Shown: piece after piece, positions 1-14,521 of the stretch
Numbering within the stretch: position 1 is the first letter of the stretch
Layout: the number at the start of each line of letters is the position of its first letter
Assembly: GCA_011800805.1 (NCBI GenBank)
Contig: MPNW01000064.1
Coordinates: 532,546 to 596,545, forward strand
DNA: 64,000 nucleotides
Direction: 5' to 3'
Source of the DNA: Hirudo medicinalis
Lineage: Eukaryota > Annelida > Clitellata > Hirudinida > Hirudinidae
Position numbers and translations under genes: made by a program
The notes under the pieces: model-generated
What the model saw: only the letters and a program-made list of their open reading frames with translations
What the model was told of the DNA's origin: nothing
Databases searched by the model: none

Positions 1-770
1 TCTCTAACGAGGTTGTGATGATAATAAAAGAAATAAACATAATCGATAAATGTGCACTTAGCGTTAATTCAACGACTTAACACGTAGCATTTTTCCTAAA
101 AATACTATAAATATGATTCAGATCTACCAGTTATCATGTAAATCATATAAATATGATTCAGATTTCGATTTCAGTCATTTAAGAACAGAGAACAAAATAA
201 TCAGTTATCATTTACATTTGCATAATCTGAGTTGCAGCCACATCATCGTTTTCGGCAATATTTTCCCCACAAAAAATTTCAAACAATATCATGCAATTAC
301 AATTTAGACACTATTATTGCTTGTAATAATCGATGGCATTGCAATTGTTTCCAACGACTAGCAGTGTGCCTGGAAACGGAGGAAATTATGCGCCGAATAT
401 TTGAAAAGCTAAAAGATTATTTCTCATCATCAGTTTTCATCATCATTAGTTTGCAAATGTTTCCAAAAATCTTCCGACAATGACTGGACTACGAGAATAA
501 CCAAAAACAATGTGGATCGATATAGGCGCCATCAGGGATTTTCTCGTCACAAAAAGTCACATCGATTTTAACTAATGATCAGTTAGTGATCATTCCACAG
601 TGGAAAAAGCAATTCTAATCAATCCTCGAAGAAAATAACAGAGCGCTGTTAATCAACACTCATTAAAACGCTCATGTGGCAAAAAAATCTAACATGAGTT
701 TCCGTTAATGCGGTTCACTTTATAAATAAATTCCAGATTCATGAAAAATATTTTAACATTTTTGTTTTAT
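1..770. other. No gene recognised; expected HCN CNBD exons absent
   Basis: AT-rich sequence to the left of the last visible HCN exon. I looked on the minus strand for the cyclic-nucleotide-binding domain that should follow the C-linker and saw no convincing exon. The open frames here are short and show no domain. The remaining HCN exons probably lie beyond the left edge, but loss of the domain cannot be excluded from this window. Confidence 0.5.
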
Positions 771-820
771 TAGTTAAAGTTAAGGATAATCTTTAAAAAT
801 ATCACAAAAGAAAAGTTCAC

Positions 821-3216
821 CTGCTGCAAGCATTCGTTGAATTCCTCCAAAATGCTTCTCTCATCAAACATCTTGCCTTGATATTTAAATTCAAAATATT
901 TATTTACTCTTTTACGGACATGAGGTGGCAATTTCCTGTAAATCATGTATTCCTCCACCTGCTTAAGCTGTAAAATGATCTTTTTTTATAATAAATGGTG
1001 CAGAGAATTTCTCGCCAACTAGACAGTTTATGGCAATAAATACAGTTCATCAAATGTTCTTGCGTGCACAGTATAAGAAAAATTATGAAACACATAATCT
1101 GTATCAATGACAAGATTGCTTCACGTAAAAGAGCGCACATACCTTTTCCCTGTAATGCCTCTTTGAAGAGTCAAAAGACTGAATCAATGTAGTTGCATGC
1201 CCTACAAAAAGAGCATAACAGGTTGACCCAATGAGCATGCTGATCATCGTCAGCCAAATGTCAACTGTATTTGTGGGAGTATTTCTTCCATATCCAATGG
1301 AAAGCATTTGAGATAAGGCACGAAACAAGGACATTGTGTACTGATCCATCCAATGTGCATTCTGAAGGATTCATTCGATGAACTACATGAATATCAACTT
1401 AAGAAAACATCAACACATTTTTATTCAATGTATGCGCACAATAATTTTGTTATCGAGTAAGTCGTAAATCTTTCTTGAATTTCTAACAATGCAATTGGAC
1501 CAGTGCAATTCAATTCCGAGCCATTATTTCCAATTTGCAAAAAAGAAAAACCACCGATATTCAATTCTCATGCAATCCTCTCACTCCACGCTATCTTTTT
1601 CCTTGGCTAAATCAGTTGGGTTAAGAGTTTACGAAAACATTATATCAAAGAAATAAGTTATTACACGTAGTGTTATTATTGGTGTTGTAATCACTTTAAT
1701 TACGGTTAGTGTTATCACTCTCCAAAATTAAAATTGTTCAAACCTCAAGGTTGTCAAGCTTGATCCAACAGTCGGCAGGGAAATCTTGGAGCATAGGAAC
1801 AAACCACAGTAAGCAACCATCCCAATGGCATATGAGGAGAACAATTGAAACCAGATTGAATATTCGCATAAATTTACCAGCAATTGTTAAGAACTGCAAA
1901 TTATTAATCAGAATAACTTTTTATCGAAATTAAGCCATCTAATCTGACCTGCTCATTAAGAAAAAGTTTATCTTAATAATTATTATTAATATTATCCTAG
2001 CAGTATATTATTACCATTTGATAGGTTCATATTTATTCAAAGAAAATTTATATTTTAAACTATTTAACAGCTACAAATTGTGCTAATGATTCAACAAAAG
2101 CACTCGTAAAAGTCTCATTAAAGTCATGCAAAGTCAAAGTTTGCCTAAAGAGGAGAAATATTAGCCCACAAAAGGATCTTCAAAGAACCATCGGTCTTAC
2201 AATTAGGCCAGGTTACGACCATTTCTATCATTGTGAATATTTGTGACAGAATAATTTAAAAGCTTAAAAAGTAACATAACAGTAAAATGTAATTCAACGC
2301 TATTAATATTATGGCAATACTCACCTCTGTCCACTGGCTCGCATACCTCATCAGACGAGACAACCGTAACAACCTCAAAAGACTTAAGAGTTTCATCAGT
2401 CTAATCATTCGAACTGCCCTACCTAAACATTCAAGATTTAAATAACAGCAAACAAGACAAAATAACAAATGATTCACAGAAATCGTAATATCCACATTTA
2501 TAGCGGACTAATACTTAAAGACTTTTTTAAAATTGTTAAAAAAATCAACCTGCACTCATGACAGTCGTACTTGCAGAAAACATCAAAATTGTGTAATCAA
2601 TTGGGAAAGAGCTTATAAAATCAATTATGAAAAACGTTCTGAGGTATTTCTTGGCTATCCTAATAGGGTCTAAAACAATTTCTTCTGAGCTCTTCTCAAA
2701 AAATCCTGGAAATGTTCAATTTTCTATATTTTATTTGACATCCGAATTTGTTTTAATTTAATGAAAAACCTGTTCTAAAATTGAGGGCTAAATCAATTAA
2801 AAAAAACGTATCAGATATCGTATTGAAGGCAATCCAATGACTTCCAAGGTCATCTTTAAAAAATGTAATTGACACTGGCAACACTATCAGATTGATAATA
2901 AGAAGAAATGTTTCACCGATGTTCCAGTAAAGCCTAGAAATATTTAATTTAAAAAAATGAACAGGTTATCAAAGTAGCAATATCAATGTTCTTACCTAAA
3001 ATTACTGCATGGGTGAATTATCCAATTTCCAACTTTTTTCTGTCTTAACACTTCTTTTTTCAGGGCTTTTTTATTTCCAAACAACTTAAGAGATAACTTA
3101 TTATCGCTCACTCGAAAGCAAGACATGAAACGCTCATAAAATGAGGTGAGTTCAGTTGAACCTTTATTGAGTTGATTCCTCCGCTTCCTTTTTGGCATCA
3201 CAAAGGCTTGGCGCAA
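821..3216 (-). CDS. HCN: HCN-type hyperpolarisation-activated cation channel (partial, C-terminus off the left edge)
   Basis: A pacemaker-type channel of the plasma membrane. Seven minus-strand exons join in phase: about 3216-2996 (cytoplasmic N-terminus ending [12 protein letters not shown]), 2934-2770 (S1-S2), 2705-2550 (S3 side; [21 protein letters not shown]), 2422-2325 (S4; basic residue every third position, [16 protein letters not shown]), 1893-1744 (S5; CHWDGC, DFPADCW), 1361-1143 (pore and S6; [16 protein letters not shown]), and 967-821 (C-linker; YQGKMFDE). All use GT..AG sites. The filter reads SIGYG, whereas family members normally have CIGYG. The S4-S5/S5 segment is about four residues shorter than in vertebrate HCN. 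The first Met used is the first in frame at 3216; a longer 5' exon may exist. The CNBD is not in the window. Family assignment is very secure. Confidence 0.93.
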
Positions 3217-3229
3217 TTTTGAATTGTTG

Positions 3230-4260
3230 TATTAGTTACCTTTAATTTCACTATATTATTTATTGCGCAATGAGCCTACTTAACTATCTAGTTAGAATTG
3301 ATATCAAATGTTTAATCTTTAGATTAAAAAGCATTTAAATTCCGCAATACATGTTTCAATCCGATTATAATTTCTCCAGAACGCAGTAATGGTGCACGAA
3401 TGCATTATCCTCCTCTGGACTCCGATTGCACGGATCGTCTGCTTTTAAGAGCACTCTCGCATCAAAGCTTTTAATGGAGATAATATATTCGCGTCGCGTA
3501 TGAAAATTTATCAATAAACACTTATATCTATAGATTTGAAATTCATTCATTTCAAATCATATTAAATAAGGGATCATTCAATTTAATGATGCGAGAAGAT
3601 TTTTTGAAAAATCATTATATTTTGAGGTAAACTCAAAAGCCGAAAATACTTTGATAGGCCTGATAAAATATAAACACATTTAAAAACTTCGAGTTAAGAT
3701 TAACCAGCTTTTTATCAGCAACGTATGAGTAAATTATAGAATTATTATCTAAATATATCTAAAATAAAATAATTATTCAAAAGCGCAAACTTAATTAAAT
3801 TAAACACTTTGTTGTAAGATGTACTATCAAAGTATTTTATTTTATTATCGAATTAAACAATGATGAGTGCGAAATAACCAATGTACACACCATTCAGCGA
3901 TATAAGGTGTTCTAATGTTCCACTGGCATGAAACTGTCGAGCGGGCACTAAAAAAATCCACGCCAATTTGGAGAAGCAATTTTTTGAACTATAACAATAA
4001 CTATATAACAGCAGACATTTCGCAGTATTGGGGTAGATACCAAAACGAATAAAAGCCAGAACTGCGAAGTATTTTTGTTTATTAACAACGGAAACGTTAA
4101 CCAAAATTTAAACAAACCGAAATAGCCAAAATTTAAATAAATAAAATACAATCCTTACTAATTCTACCCAGAACTGATAACCTAATCGCTTTGAGTATGC
4201 AACCTTTTTTTGGCGAAAAATTCATCATACCGTTTGATGTTTCGCCTTTTTTTCTATCCA
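3230..4260. other. Intergenic, AT-rich, nothing recognised
   Basis: Sequence upstream of the HCN start. It contains short open frames on the minus strand (for example 3365-3550) without domain similarity that I can recognise or a good splice donor. It could hold HCN 5' UTR exons or the promoter, but no element stands out. Confidence 0.5.
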
Positions 4261-4289
4261 TATTAAGGTTTCTTTCTATTTTAGAATGA

Positions 4290-5850
4290 CCCTGCTGTGT
4301 TGTTGCTGGAAACTGCTCTACCATGAATACTATGCTCGAAAAGTTGGCGGAATGGTTCAAGGCAAACCTCTTGTCTCTCGATACAAAAACAGTATATATG
4401 TTGTTTCAGAAGGCAAGGAAAATACTTGTTGTTATATCTCGTTTCGAATCATGTCGGTTTCTTGGAGTCATTACAGACCAACATCTAAACATTTAAACAA
4501 CATATTCAGTATCTAGTGGCTAATATTTCTAAGAATATTGGTATTATTTATCGTATGGGCCATTATGTAAATATAAATCAGTAATTACATTGTATTACTC
4601 ATTTATATATCCATATTTAAGCTATTGTAATTTAATTTTGGCTTGAATTTACTCAACTTGCTGACATCCTTTACTTAATCACGTTGTTTATTCAACTTCA
4701 TAAGCTTGGTGAGGAGGCAATATATTCAGATTCGGTGGAACTATTTAAAATATCGAAATTTGGATAATGAATTAAAAAGGAGTTTATCACATAGACATTA
4801 ACCTATTTAAACCACTACAATTTAATGTTATGTAATCTCCAGAAAAAATTCCTACATGCGGCGCAATCTAGAGCTGGCCCATCTGATTAAATTTTTGAAA
4901 TTGGCAGACTTCCTTGATGAGTCTCACTGAAGTTTGGTGTCAAAATTCAGAAGACCAAGATTACTACCCTTGCAACAAACTTAATGAAACGTTTGTTTAA
5001 GGCTAATGAAGCTGACCAAGATGATGATGGCTTTGAAATTGAACTTGAGAATGTCGCTGAAGAGAACAAAGTTTCTAAAATGGAAATCTCTCTGTATGAT
5101 GAGCTGAGTATATTTCTGCAGGAGCAAGATCCACAACAAAGTCAACTTGAATGTGGATTTGTCTTCCACATCATCAAAAAAGAAATTCAGTTGTTTCAAG
5201 CAATTAAGAAAATACCTGAAAACTTGGACAAACTTTACAGATGCTTGACAACAATTCGACCAACTTCAATGGAAGCAGAAAGAGCTTTTTCTGTAATGAC
5301 CCTTTTTGCAAACAAATTAAGAAACCGACTTAATGATGACACTTTGAGTGCAATGATGGTTACGAAAGTTTTACAGAAAATAAATTCTATTAACCTTATT
5401 ATATATGTCTATATATGGTATACATATTGTCTTTGGATTCTTTAGCTGTCACTACTAAATAAGTTTAGTTTTTAATGCGAAAAATCCCGCAACCCGAGTT
5501 TCGAAAAAATTGCCCAAAATCGAAAATACTACATGGGACCCAAGGTCTACGCTATTATATCACGAAATATTGTCAGCCTTCCAAACTTAAATGCTTTTAA
5601 GAAAGCACTAGAACATTTTATTATAAACTCTTAATTCATTGATTTTGAAAATTTCATTATTCGTGTTCCAATGAATATTTTTTCAAGTTTATTTGATTGA
5701 AACGCACTAAAATTCCAAAACCTGGCAATAGGACGTCCACTAGCGGGAATTTTATTTCCTTAGGACGATCCTTTCCTTTTTGAGTTCTCATTTGTGTTTA
5801 TGTTTTACATTTCAATGAAAGGTGTAAAAGAGGAAAAAAATCCATTAACA
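4290..5850 (+). mobile_element. Degenerate non-LTR retrotransposon (LINE family B), interrupted copy
   Basis: Reverse-transcriptase C-terminal remnants appear in order. Around 4323-4500 the frame reads LEKLAEWFKANLLSLDT and FLGVITDQHLN. After frame changes, 4505-4640 reads HIQYLVANISKNIGI and SVITLYYSFIYPYLSYCNL, the usual thumb region of jockey/CR1-like LINEs. The protein end resumes at about 5478-5632 with YYMGPKVYAIISRNIV and [15 protein letters not shown] followed by a stop, then a 3' UTR to about 5850. The last 270 bp are repeated at 29640-29890. A hAT transposase fragment lies between the two halves. Many stops and shifts make this copy dead. Confidence 0.75.
4984..5395 (+). pseudogene. 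hAT transposase C-terminal fragment (dimerisation region)
   Basis: A 153-codon open frame carries the conserved C-terminal hAT signature TSMEAERAFSVMTLFANK followed by LRNRLNDDTL, which in this superfamily forms the dimerisation region (the equivalent of TSAESERxFS...RxRL). An acidic stretch precedes it. The N-terminal zinc finger and the DDE catalytic regions are not visible, so this is a truncated copy. Sequence near 6120-6168 reads as a hAT-like terminus (CAGTGGCGTATTTAGGGG on the minus strand) and may be one end of the same element. The fragment lies between two parts of a LINE, consistent with insertion into it. Confidence 0.75.
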
Positions 5851-5869
5851 TTAAACCATTAACAATTCA

Positions 5870-6060
5870 GAAATACTTTGAAGAAAGTGGAATCCAAGCA
5901 AATGTTAATGCTGATTGTGTGAGATTGGATAAGGAAATTGAGGAAACCACGCGAAATAATTTCATAACTCTTCTTCCTTTAGGTAAGACATTTCAAGAAT
6001 TTGATACATTCGGATGTGGAACAGCTTCAAATATTTTCATTCAAAGATGTAAGTTATGGA
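5870..6060 (+). other. Short coding-like remnant, unidentified
   Basis: An open stretch reading KYFEESGIQANVNADC, then FITLLPLGKTFQEFD, without a start or any domain I recognise. It lies between a LINE 3' end and a hAT-like terminus, so it is most likely another piece of transposon coding sequence. Function unknown. Confidence 0.3.
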
Positions 6061-6119
6061 AATAAAATTTTATAAAATTCGAATAGATTTAATTTATTTT
6101 TTCTTAGATTTTAAAAATC

Positions 6120-6168
6120 AAGGGGAGGCCAAGGCCCTCTCCGCACCCATCCCCTAAATACGCCACTG
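6120..6168 (-). repeat. hAT-like transposon terminus
   Basis: The minus strand reads CAGTGGCGTATTTAGGGG from 6168 downwards. This matches the style of ZBED/hAT element termini (CAGTGGCGxA...). A second similar end (GTGGCATAGCCAGGATTTT on the minus strand) is at about 6258-6278. No matching opposite end with a target duplication was identified. Confidence 0.45.
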
Positions 6169-6646
6169 TTTCCCGCTAATCCACCAGTGCTGTTCTTTAC
6201 CGTTGTTATATTTATGTACACATACAAAAAATTGACACGCACTACGTTGACCAATTTTAAAATCCTGGCTATGCCACTACAAAACATTAAATATGAAATT
6301 CGAATGTTCCTCTATTGTGACAATAGGCATAGTAACGGGATTCATCATTTCCATCATTTTGTTGAACTGATAAACCAATCAAATCAACATCATCTTCATC
6401 TAACCATTCAGCTCATAAAATATCAGAATGTTCCTTGTGTGCCATCAGCTCATTCTGTCGTTTGGCAGCCATTCCAATTGGCTGAAGGTTATTTGTTGAT
6501 AAATTAATTTGTTATGCCCATGATCGCATTGTCGGTAATGTTGAACATGTTTCTCTAGTATGACTTACGAACAGGGCCTCCGATAGAAATTTCTGGATCC
6601 CAGTTAGGCATAGTAGTAGTCCTAGTAGGTCACGGGCCATATGTTA

Positions 6647-6703
6647 TGTTAGGTCTTTGTATGAGACTCAACTTTATAAAAAAAACAGAACTTTGCCTTT
6701 ATT
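6647..6703 (-). repeat. Truncated 3' LTR remnant
   Basis: 57 bp nearly identical to the inner end of the 5' LTR (9139-9195), from the AATAAA region to the terminal AACA. The rest of the 3' LTR is missing; integrase coding sequence abuts it. The high similarity suggests a fairly recent insertion, while the deletion suggests later rearrangement. Confidence 0.75.
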
Positions 6704-7630
6704 TAAATGGGACCATTAGGCAATACTCGTAATAGAACATGGCGTGCCCCTAGCACTTGGACCACTATCGCAGGAATCCATCTTGGCACTCGATCTTTAA
6801 CTGGTCCGCTTCGTTGAACATAGCATGGCCTTCCTTTTGTAAATTGCATATTCGATCTGCTTGGTACATGACTCCTTAAGTTTTCGCTGTTTTGCCTTCT
6901 TTGAACGATATGTGGTGTTGAAGGTACAAGGGCATCTAATTTACCGCGAATTTGCCGGCCATTTAGCAACTCGCTTGGGGTCGGCATCTTTATCAAAGCA
7001 TCAACTCGTTTTCTTTTTTCAATTCCATTCTTGGAAATGACGAGGCCAAGATACTCGATTGAATCTTTAGCAAAATTGCATTTCTTCTTATTGCACTTTA
7101 GACCCTTATCACGTAGTCTTTGTAGCAGTGCTTTCAAGTTACGTAGATGCTCTCTGGAATTTTCTCCACCCACCAGAATATCATCCAGATAAACTGCCAC
7201 TCCCTGTAGATTACATGTTAACTTTTCCATGATCTNGAGGCTCTAACTGGGAATTAACCGTGACGGAATAATCTCCACAAATGCGAAAACCTGCTTTTTG
7301 TTCTCCTGGTCGTAAACTCTTCCGAATCGGTACTATGGGTGTTCCATAGTCGTTGAAATTTGTTGGGATCCAAATTCCCTTCTGAATGCCTCTGTCCAGC
7401 GTTTGATTTAGATCTTCTTGAAATGAGAATGGCACTGTGCGAGCCATAACAAAAACTGGTGTTGCTTCTGGTTTGAACTTTACTTCTAATTCGAAGTCTT
7501 GCAAACATCCCAGTTCGGGTTTAAAACATTCTTTGAATTCCTCGCAAAGTTTGTGACAATCTCTCTGTAATGCTTTGCTTTCAGAATCTTCTGCAATTTG
7601 TAAAACGTGATTCCTTAGCAGCGCAGACAT
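6703..7630 (-). pseudogene. pol remnant: RT and integrase tail of the gypsy element
   Basis: 7630-7240 encodes the start of the RT with the gypsy-typical pattern GTPIVPIRK and ICGDYSVTVN. After a break at the N (7237), 7230-7010 encodes the catalytic YLDD motif (VAVYLDDILVGG) and the thumb entry (CNKKKCNFAKDSIEYLG). At about 7000 the frame jumps to an integrase C-terminal region (TPSELLNGRQIRGKLD, ending RVLPNGPI). The palm segment between the two RT parts, RNase H and integrase core are deleted. Confidence 0.8.
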
Positions 7631-7742
7631 ATCAATCTTTAAATGGCCTTCCTGCTAATATGTTGAGCTTTGGTAGCTTCGAAACATTGAATAGTAATGG
7701 AATCTTCGGATTCAGAGGTAGAAGCTGTTACCTGACAGACTC

Positions 7743-9031
7743 CTACGATCGGAATTCTGTCTCCTTTAGCTGAAACATATTTTGTTTCAATTCCGGTCGT
7801 TCCAATTCTGTCCAAACTTCTATCGAACAAAAGTTGTCTCTAGCTCCGCTATCAAGTTCGAAGAAGTGGTCGGAGTTTCTAATTCTTAATTTTTGAATAA
7901 GAGGATTGTTACTGGGAACAGTGTGAATAGTTCTAACAACTCTGTTTCTTTGAAATTTCTTTTTGAGACAAGCCTTTTCAATGTGTTCCGTAATTCCACA
8001 GAAATGACACTCCGCTTTGAGATGTCTGCATTCCTTTGCATGGTGACCTTTATTTCCACATCTCGGGCACTTACCTTTAGGGAATGGAAAGTCTGAATGA
8101 CGTGACGTCGTCTGTAGTTTCATGTGTGCTGGACTGAGCTGCAGATATTTTTCTGGTTTCTTTCGAGTGTTGCGAGCGTTTATTTTCTGAATAATTTCTT
8201 CATTGTCAGGAGTGTGGTGGACTGTTGCTTTAGCAACTTTGGAAGCTTTTTCCACCTCTATGGCCACTTCAACCGCTCTGTTGAATGTTAATTCGTCTTC
8301 GGGAATTTTGAAGAGTGATTTCAACACCGCTTCGTTGGCAACTGAATAAATAAATCTTGTTCTCAAGGCCTCATCTAGCGGGTTTTCGATACTTGTAAAA
8401 TCACATGTACTGGCCACTCTTCTAATTTTTGCCGCTAATTCTTGGATTGACTCTCCTGGCTCTCGCTTAACTTCAGTCCAAAATCGAAAACTGTTGTAAC
8501 TCGCAGTTAGTCGATTACACCAAGACACTACAGACAACTACTTTATTCGCCAACGAATCCACACTACCTAACACATAACTAGGACTAGAACGAACAAAAG
8601 GGAAGTTGCCGCTCCTGGCTCCTACATTAGCATAGATAGTTCAGTGCACCCACAACAAAAACGTTCCCGTACCACAAATCTTTTGGGTTGAAATTTTGAA
8701 ACATGACTTCTTGTATCTCGGCAAAGTCTAACTTGTTCACGTCGCATGGTATGGACTGTTGAGCTGCAGCTGTCTGAAAGAGTTTGTAAACTGCAGGGGA
8801 TTGGTTTGTTAGAAAAACCTGTGGAATTTTTGTTGTGGGAATTGAATTGGCCTCCACAAAAGTCAAAAAACGGCTCAAGTAATCATTCCACAACTCCTTA
8901 GTCGGTTCGAAAGATACGAAGTTTGGAATAGCAGTTGAATTCTCCGTTAGTGAACGCACCAACGTCTCCATTTGCTTTGAAAATGCCTCTAGAAACTTTG
9001 CAATGTCTGCCATTTGCAAAAATAAAAACAA
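7743..9031 (-). pseudogene. gag/protease of the gypsy element (interrupted)
   Basis: The N-terminal gag frame runs from about 9013 to 8690 and a second frame from about 8515 to 7743. The second contains two zinc knuckles, CPRCGNKGHHAKEC and CHFCGITEHIEKAC, and then an aspartic protease start with the sequence ELDSGA. About 150 bp at 8530-8680 do not fit gag and interrupt the frame. That insert has an AATAAA on the minus strand and could be a fragment of another retroelement. The protein cannot be made as one piece. Confidence 0.8.
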
Positions 9032-9138
9032 GACTTTGAAAACTCACAACTGTAGGCCAACAAACGGCTTTGTAACCAAAGTCTTTCAAAATTCTTGTAA
9101 CGGCAATTCTCCTTGAAATTTTCGTCGACTGCGCCAGT

Positions 9139-9385
9139 TGTTAGGTCTTTGTATGAGACTCAACTTTATAGAAAAACAGAACTTTGCCTTTATTCCCCAA
9201 AAACAATTGAAATAAAACACTCGACTGTCGACAACTGAAACGTACTCCAAGAATATCACACAGGAACTCCTCGAAAGACACACCACGTAACAACTCCGTA
9301 ATTAACTCGCACGCTACCTCCCTGAACCCCGATATCCACTCCTTTTATACCAAAAGTTTCCGTATTGTAATGCAACGTCACAACA
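9139..9385 (-). repeat. 5' LTR of the gypsy element
   Basis: About 247 bp beginning TGTTGTGACG and ending CCTAACA, so TGTT..AACA termini. It carries a TATA box (TATAAAAG, about 9349-9342) and an AATAAA signal (9194-9189). The last 57 bp recur at 6647-6703 beside the integrase end, which defines the shared LTR edge. The outer edge at 9385 is inferred from the terminal inverted bases only. Confidence 0.7.
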
Positions 9386-9509
9386 ATCAATTTAGTAATG
9401 AAAAGGCACAAAAAGGTCATGATTGTAAAATTTCAATATCTTAAAACCCGGACGGGCCCCTAAAAATTACTGGGCCCTTGGGCACTTGCCCCCTTCACAG
9501 CGGCCCTGC

Positions 9510-10390
9510 TTGTGAAGCAACATAAAGGTTACAGATTTTGCAAATCCGTTCAAGCAATGACGACTGAACTGAAGGACTGAAAATAAATATTATAAATCTA
9601 TTAAAATTTAGATTTTTTAACATAAAAAATAACTGTTGAAGTCAATTAATCTTAAACTCCCTTCCTCTCCCTTGTCAACAATTGTCAAACTTTTTCAAAC
9701 CCTCTTGCCCCCCCCCCTATTTTGTTGACATAATTTATGGATGGCCCCTTTACAAAAACTTTAAGGGATTGCAATATTTTGTTATGAATTTAGTAGAAAT
9801 TGAAGAAAGCTTGAGAGTTTCTCTATACAGAAATTCCTTATTACCTCGCTGGAATTAGCTACGTTCTACTTCAATAGAAAACTATTACCTACAGACATAG
9901 AATAAAAGATATAAAAAAAAGACGTATTTATTAAATTATATACTCAGTTTATTTGGTCAGTAAACAAAACCATCATTAACAGGATTGCACAACACTTCAG
10001 AAGTTCAACTTTATAAATCCGATTTGGAGATCCTGTTTAATATGTTGACTCTATAAATTGTGATTTCAATAGTGTTTGCCATGCTTTTTTAAAAAAAAAT
10101 TATTGATTTTTTCAGAAATTTCTTTAAGCTTTTATGAAATTGTGTACCTTTTAAGTTAGTGAGTTGTCCACTTAGCATCTATTGTTTAATTTGGTCCAGT
10201 ACATGTTTGTTTGTTGAGGATTTTGTCGAGCTTTAAGGCTAGGTGGAATTGTATTTATAATCATGAAACCTCGCCCGAAAAGTAAATTTTGCCACTGATT
10301 TTAATAGCTAATCAGTATCATCGATGATCGATCATTGCACAACTATGTGGTGTTTATGATGTAAATCACAAAATCTAACCGGAAAATGAA
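9510..10390. other. Intergenic, upstream region of PAK
   Basis: AT-rich sequence with a run of ten or so C at about 9709-9719 and no recognisable gene. A splice acceptor-like TGCAG at about 10394-10398 lies just before the PAK start codon, so a non-coding first exon and promoter of PAK may be in this stretch. Confidence 0.45.
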
Positions 10391-10410
10391 TTGCAGGTCA
10401 TTCCAAAGGT

Positions 10411-14521
<4,111 letters not shown>

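Larger units (their letters stand above)
6647..9385 (-). mobile_element. Ty3/gypsy LTR retrotransposon, internally deleted and dead
   Basis: Read on the minus strand the order is 5' LTR (9385-9139), primer-binding-site candidate TGGCGCAGTCGAC (9136-9124), gag with two CCHC knuckles, protease, the N-terminal half of RT, the RT active-site region, then directly the end of integrase and a 57-bp remnant of the 3' LTR (6703-6647). RNase H and the integrase core are missing. Order gag-PR-RT-IN and the RT motifs place it in Ty3/gypsy. An N at 7237 marks sequence uncertainty at an RT break. Confidence 0.85.
6572..9508. mobile_element. Small hAT-like element split by a gypsy insertion
   Basis: The left end (6572) starts CAGGGCC and the right end (9508) on the minus strand also starts CAGGGCC. 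Flanking 8-mers CTTACGAA (6564-6571) and CTTGTGAA (9509-9516) match at six of eight positions, as an old 8-bp hAT target duplication would. Only about 75 bp and 120 bp of this element remain on either side of the gypsy element, so it would be a short non-autonomous element. Beyond the first bases the two ends diverge, which limits confidence. Confidence 0.45.

Noticed and set aside
113..483. Plus-strand frames left of HCN
   Set aside because: Low-complexity AT-driven frames, no domain.
3365..3550. Minus-strand frame upstream of HCN, a possible 5' exon
   Set aside because: No similarity to the HCN N-terminus and no credible donor; left as intergenic.
3853..4151. Hydrophobic minus-strand frames that might be a membrane protein
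   Set aside because: Two overlapping frames of similar quality, no splice context, composition follows the A/T background.
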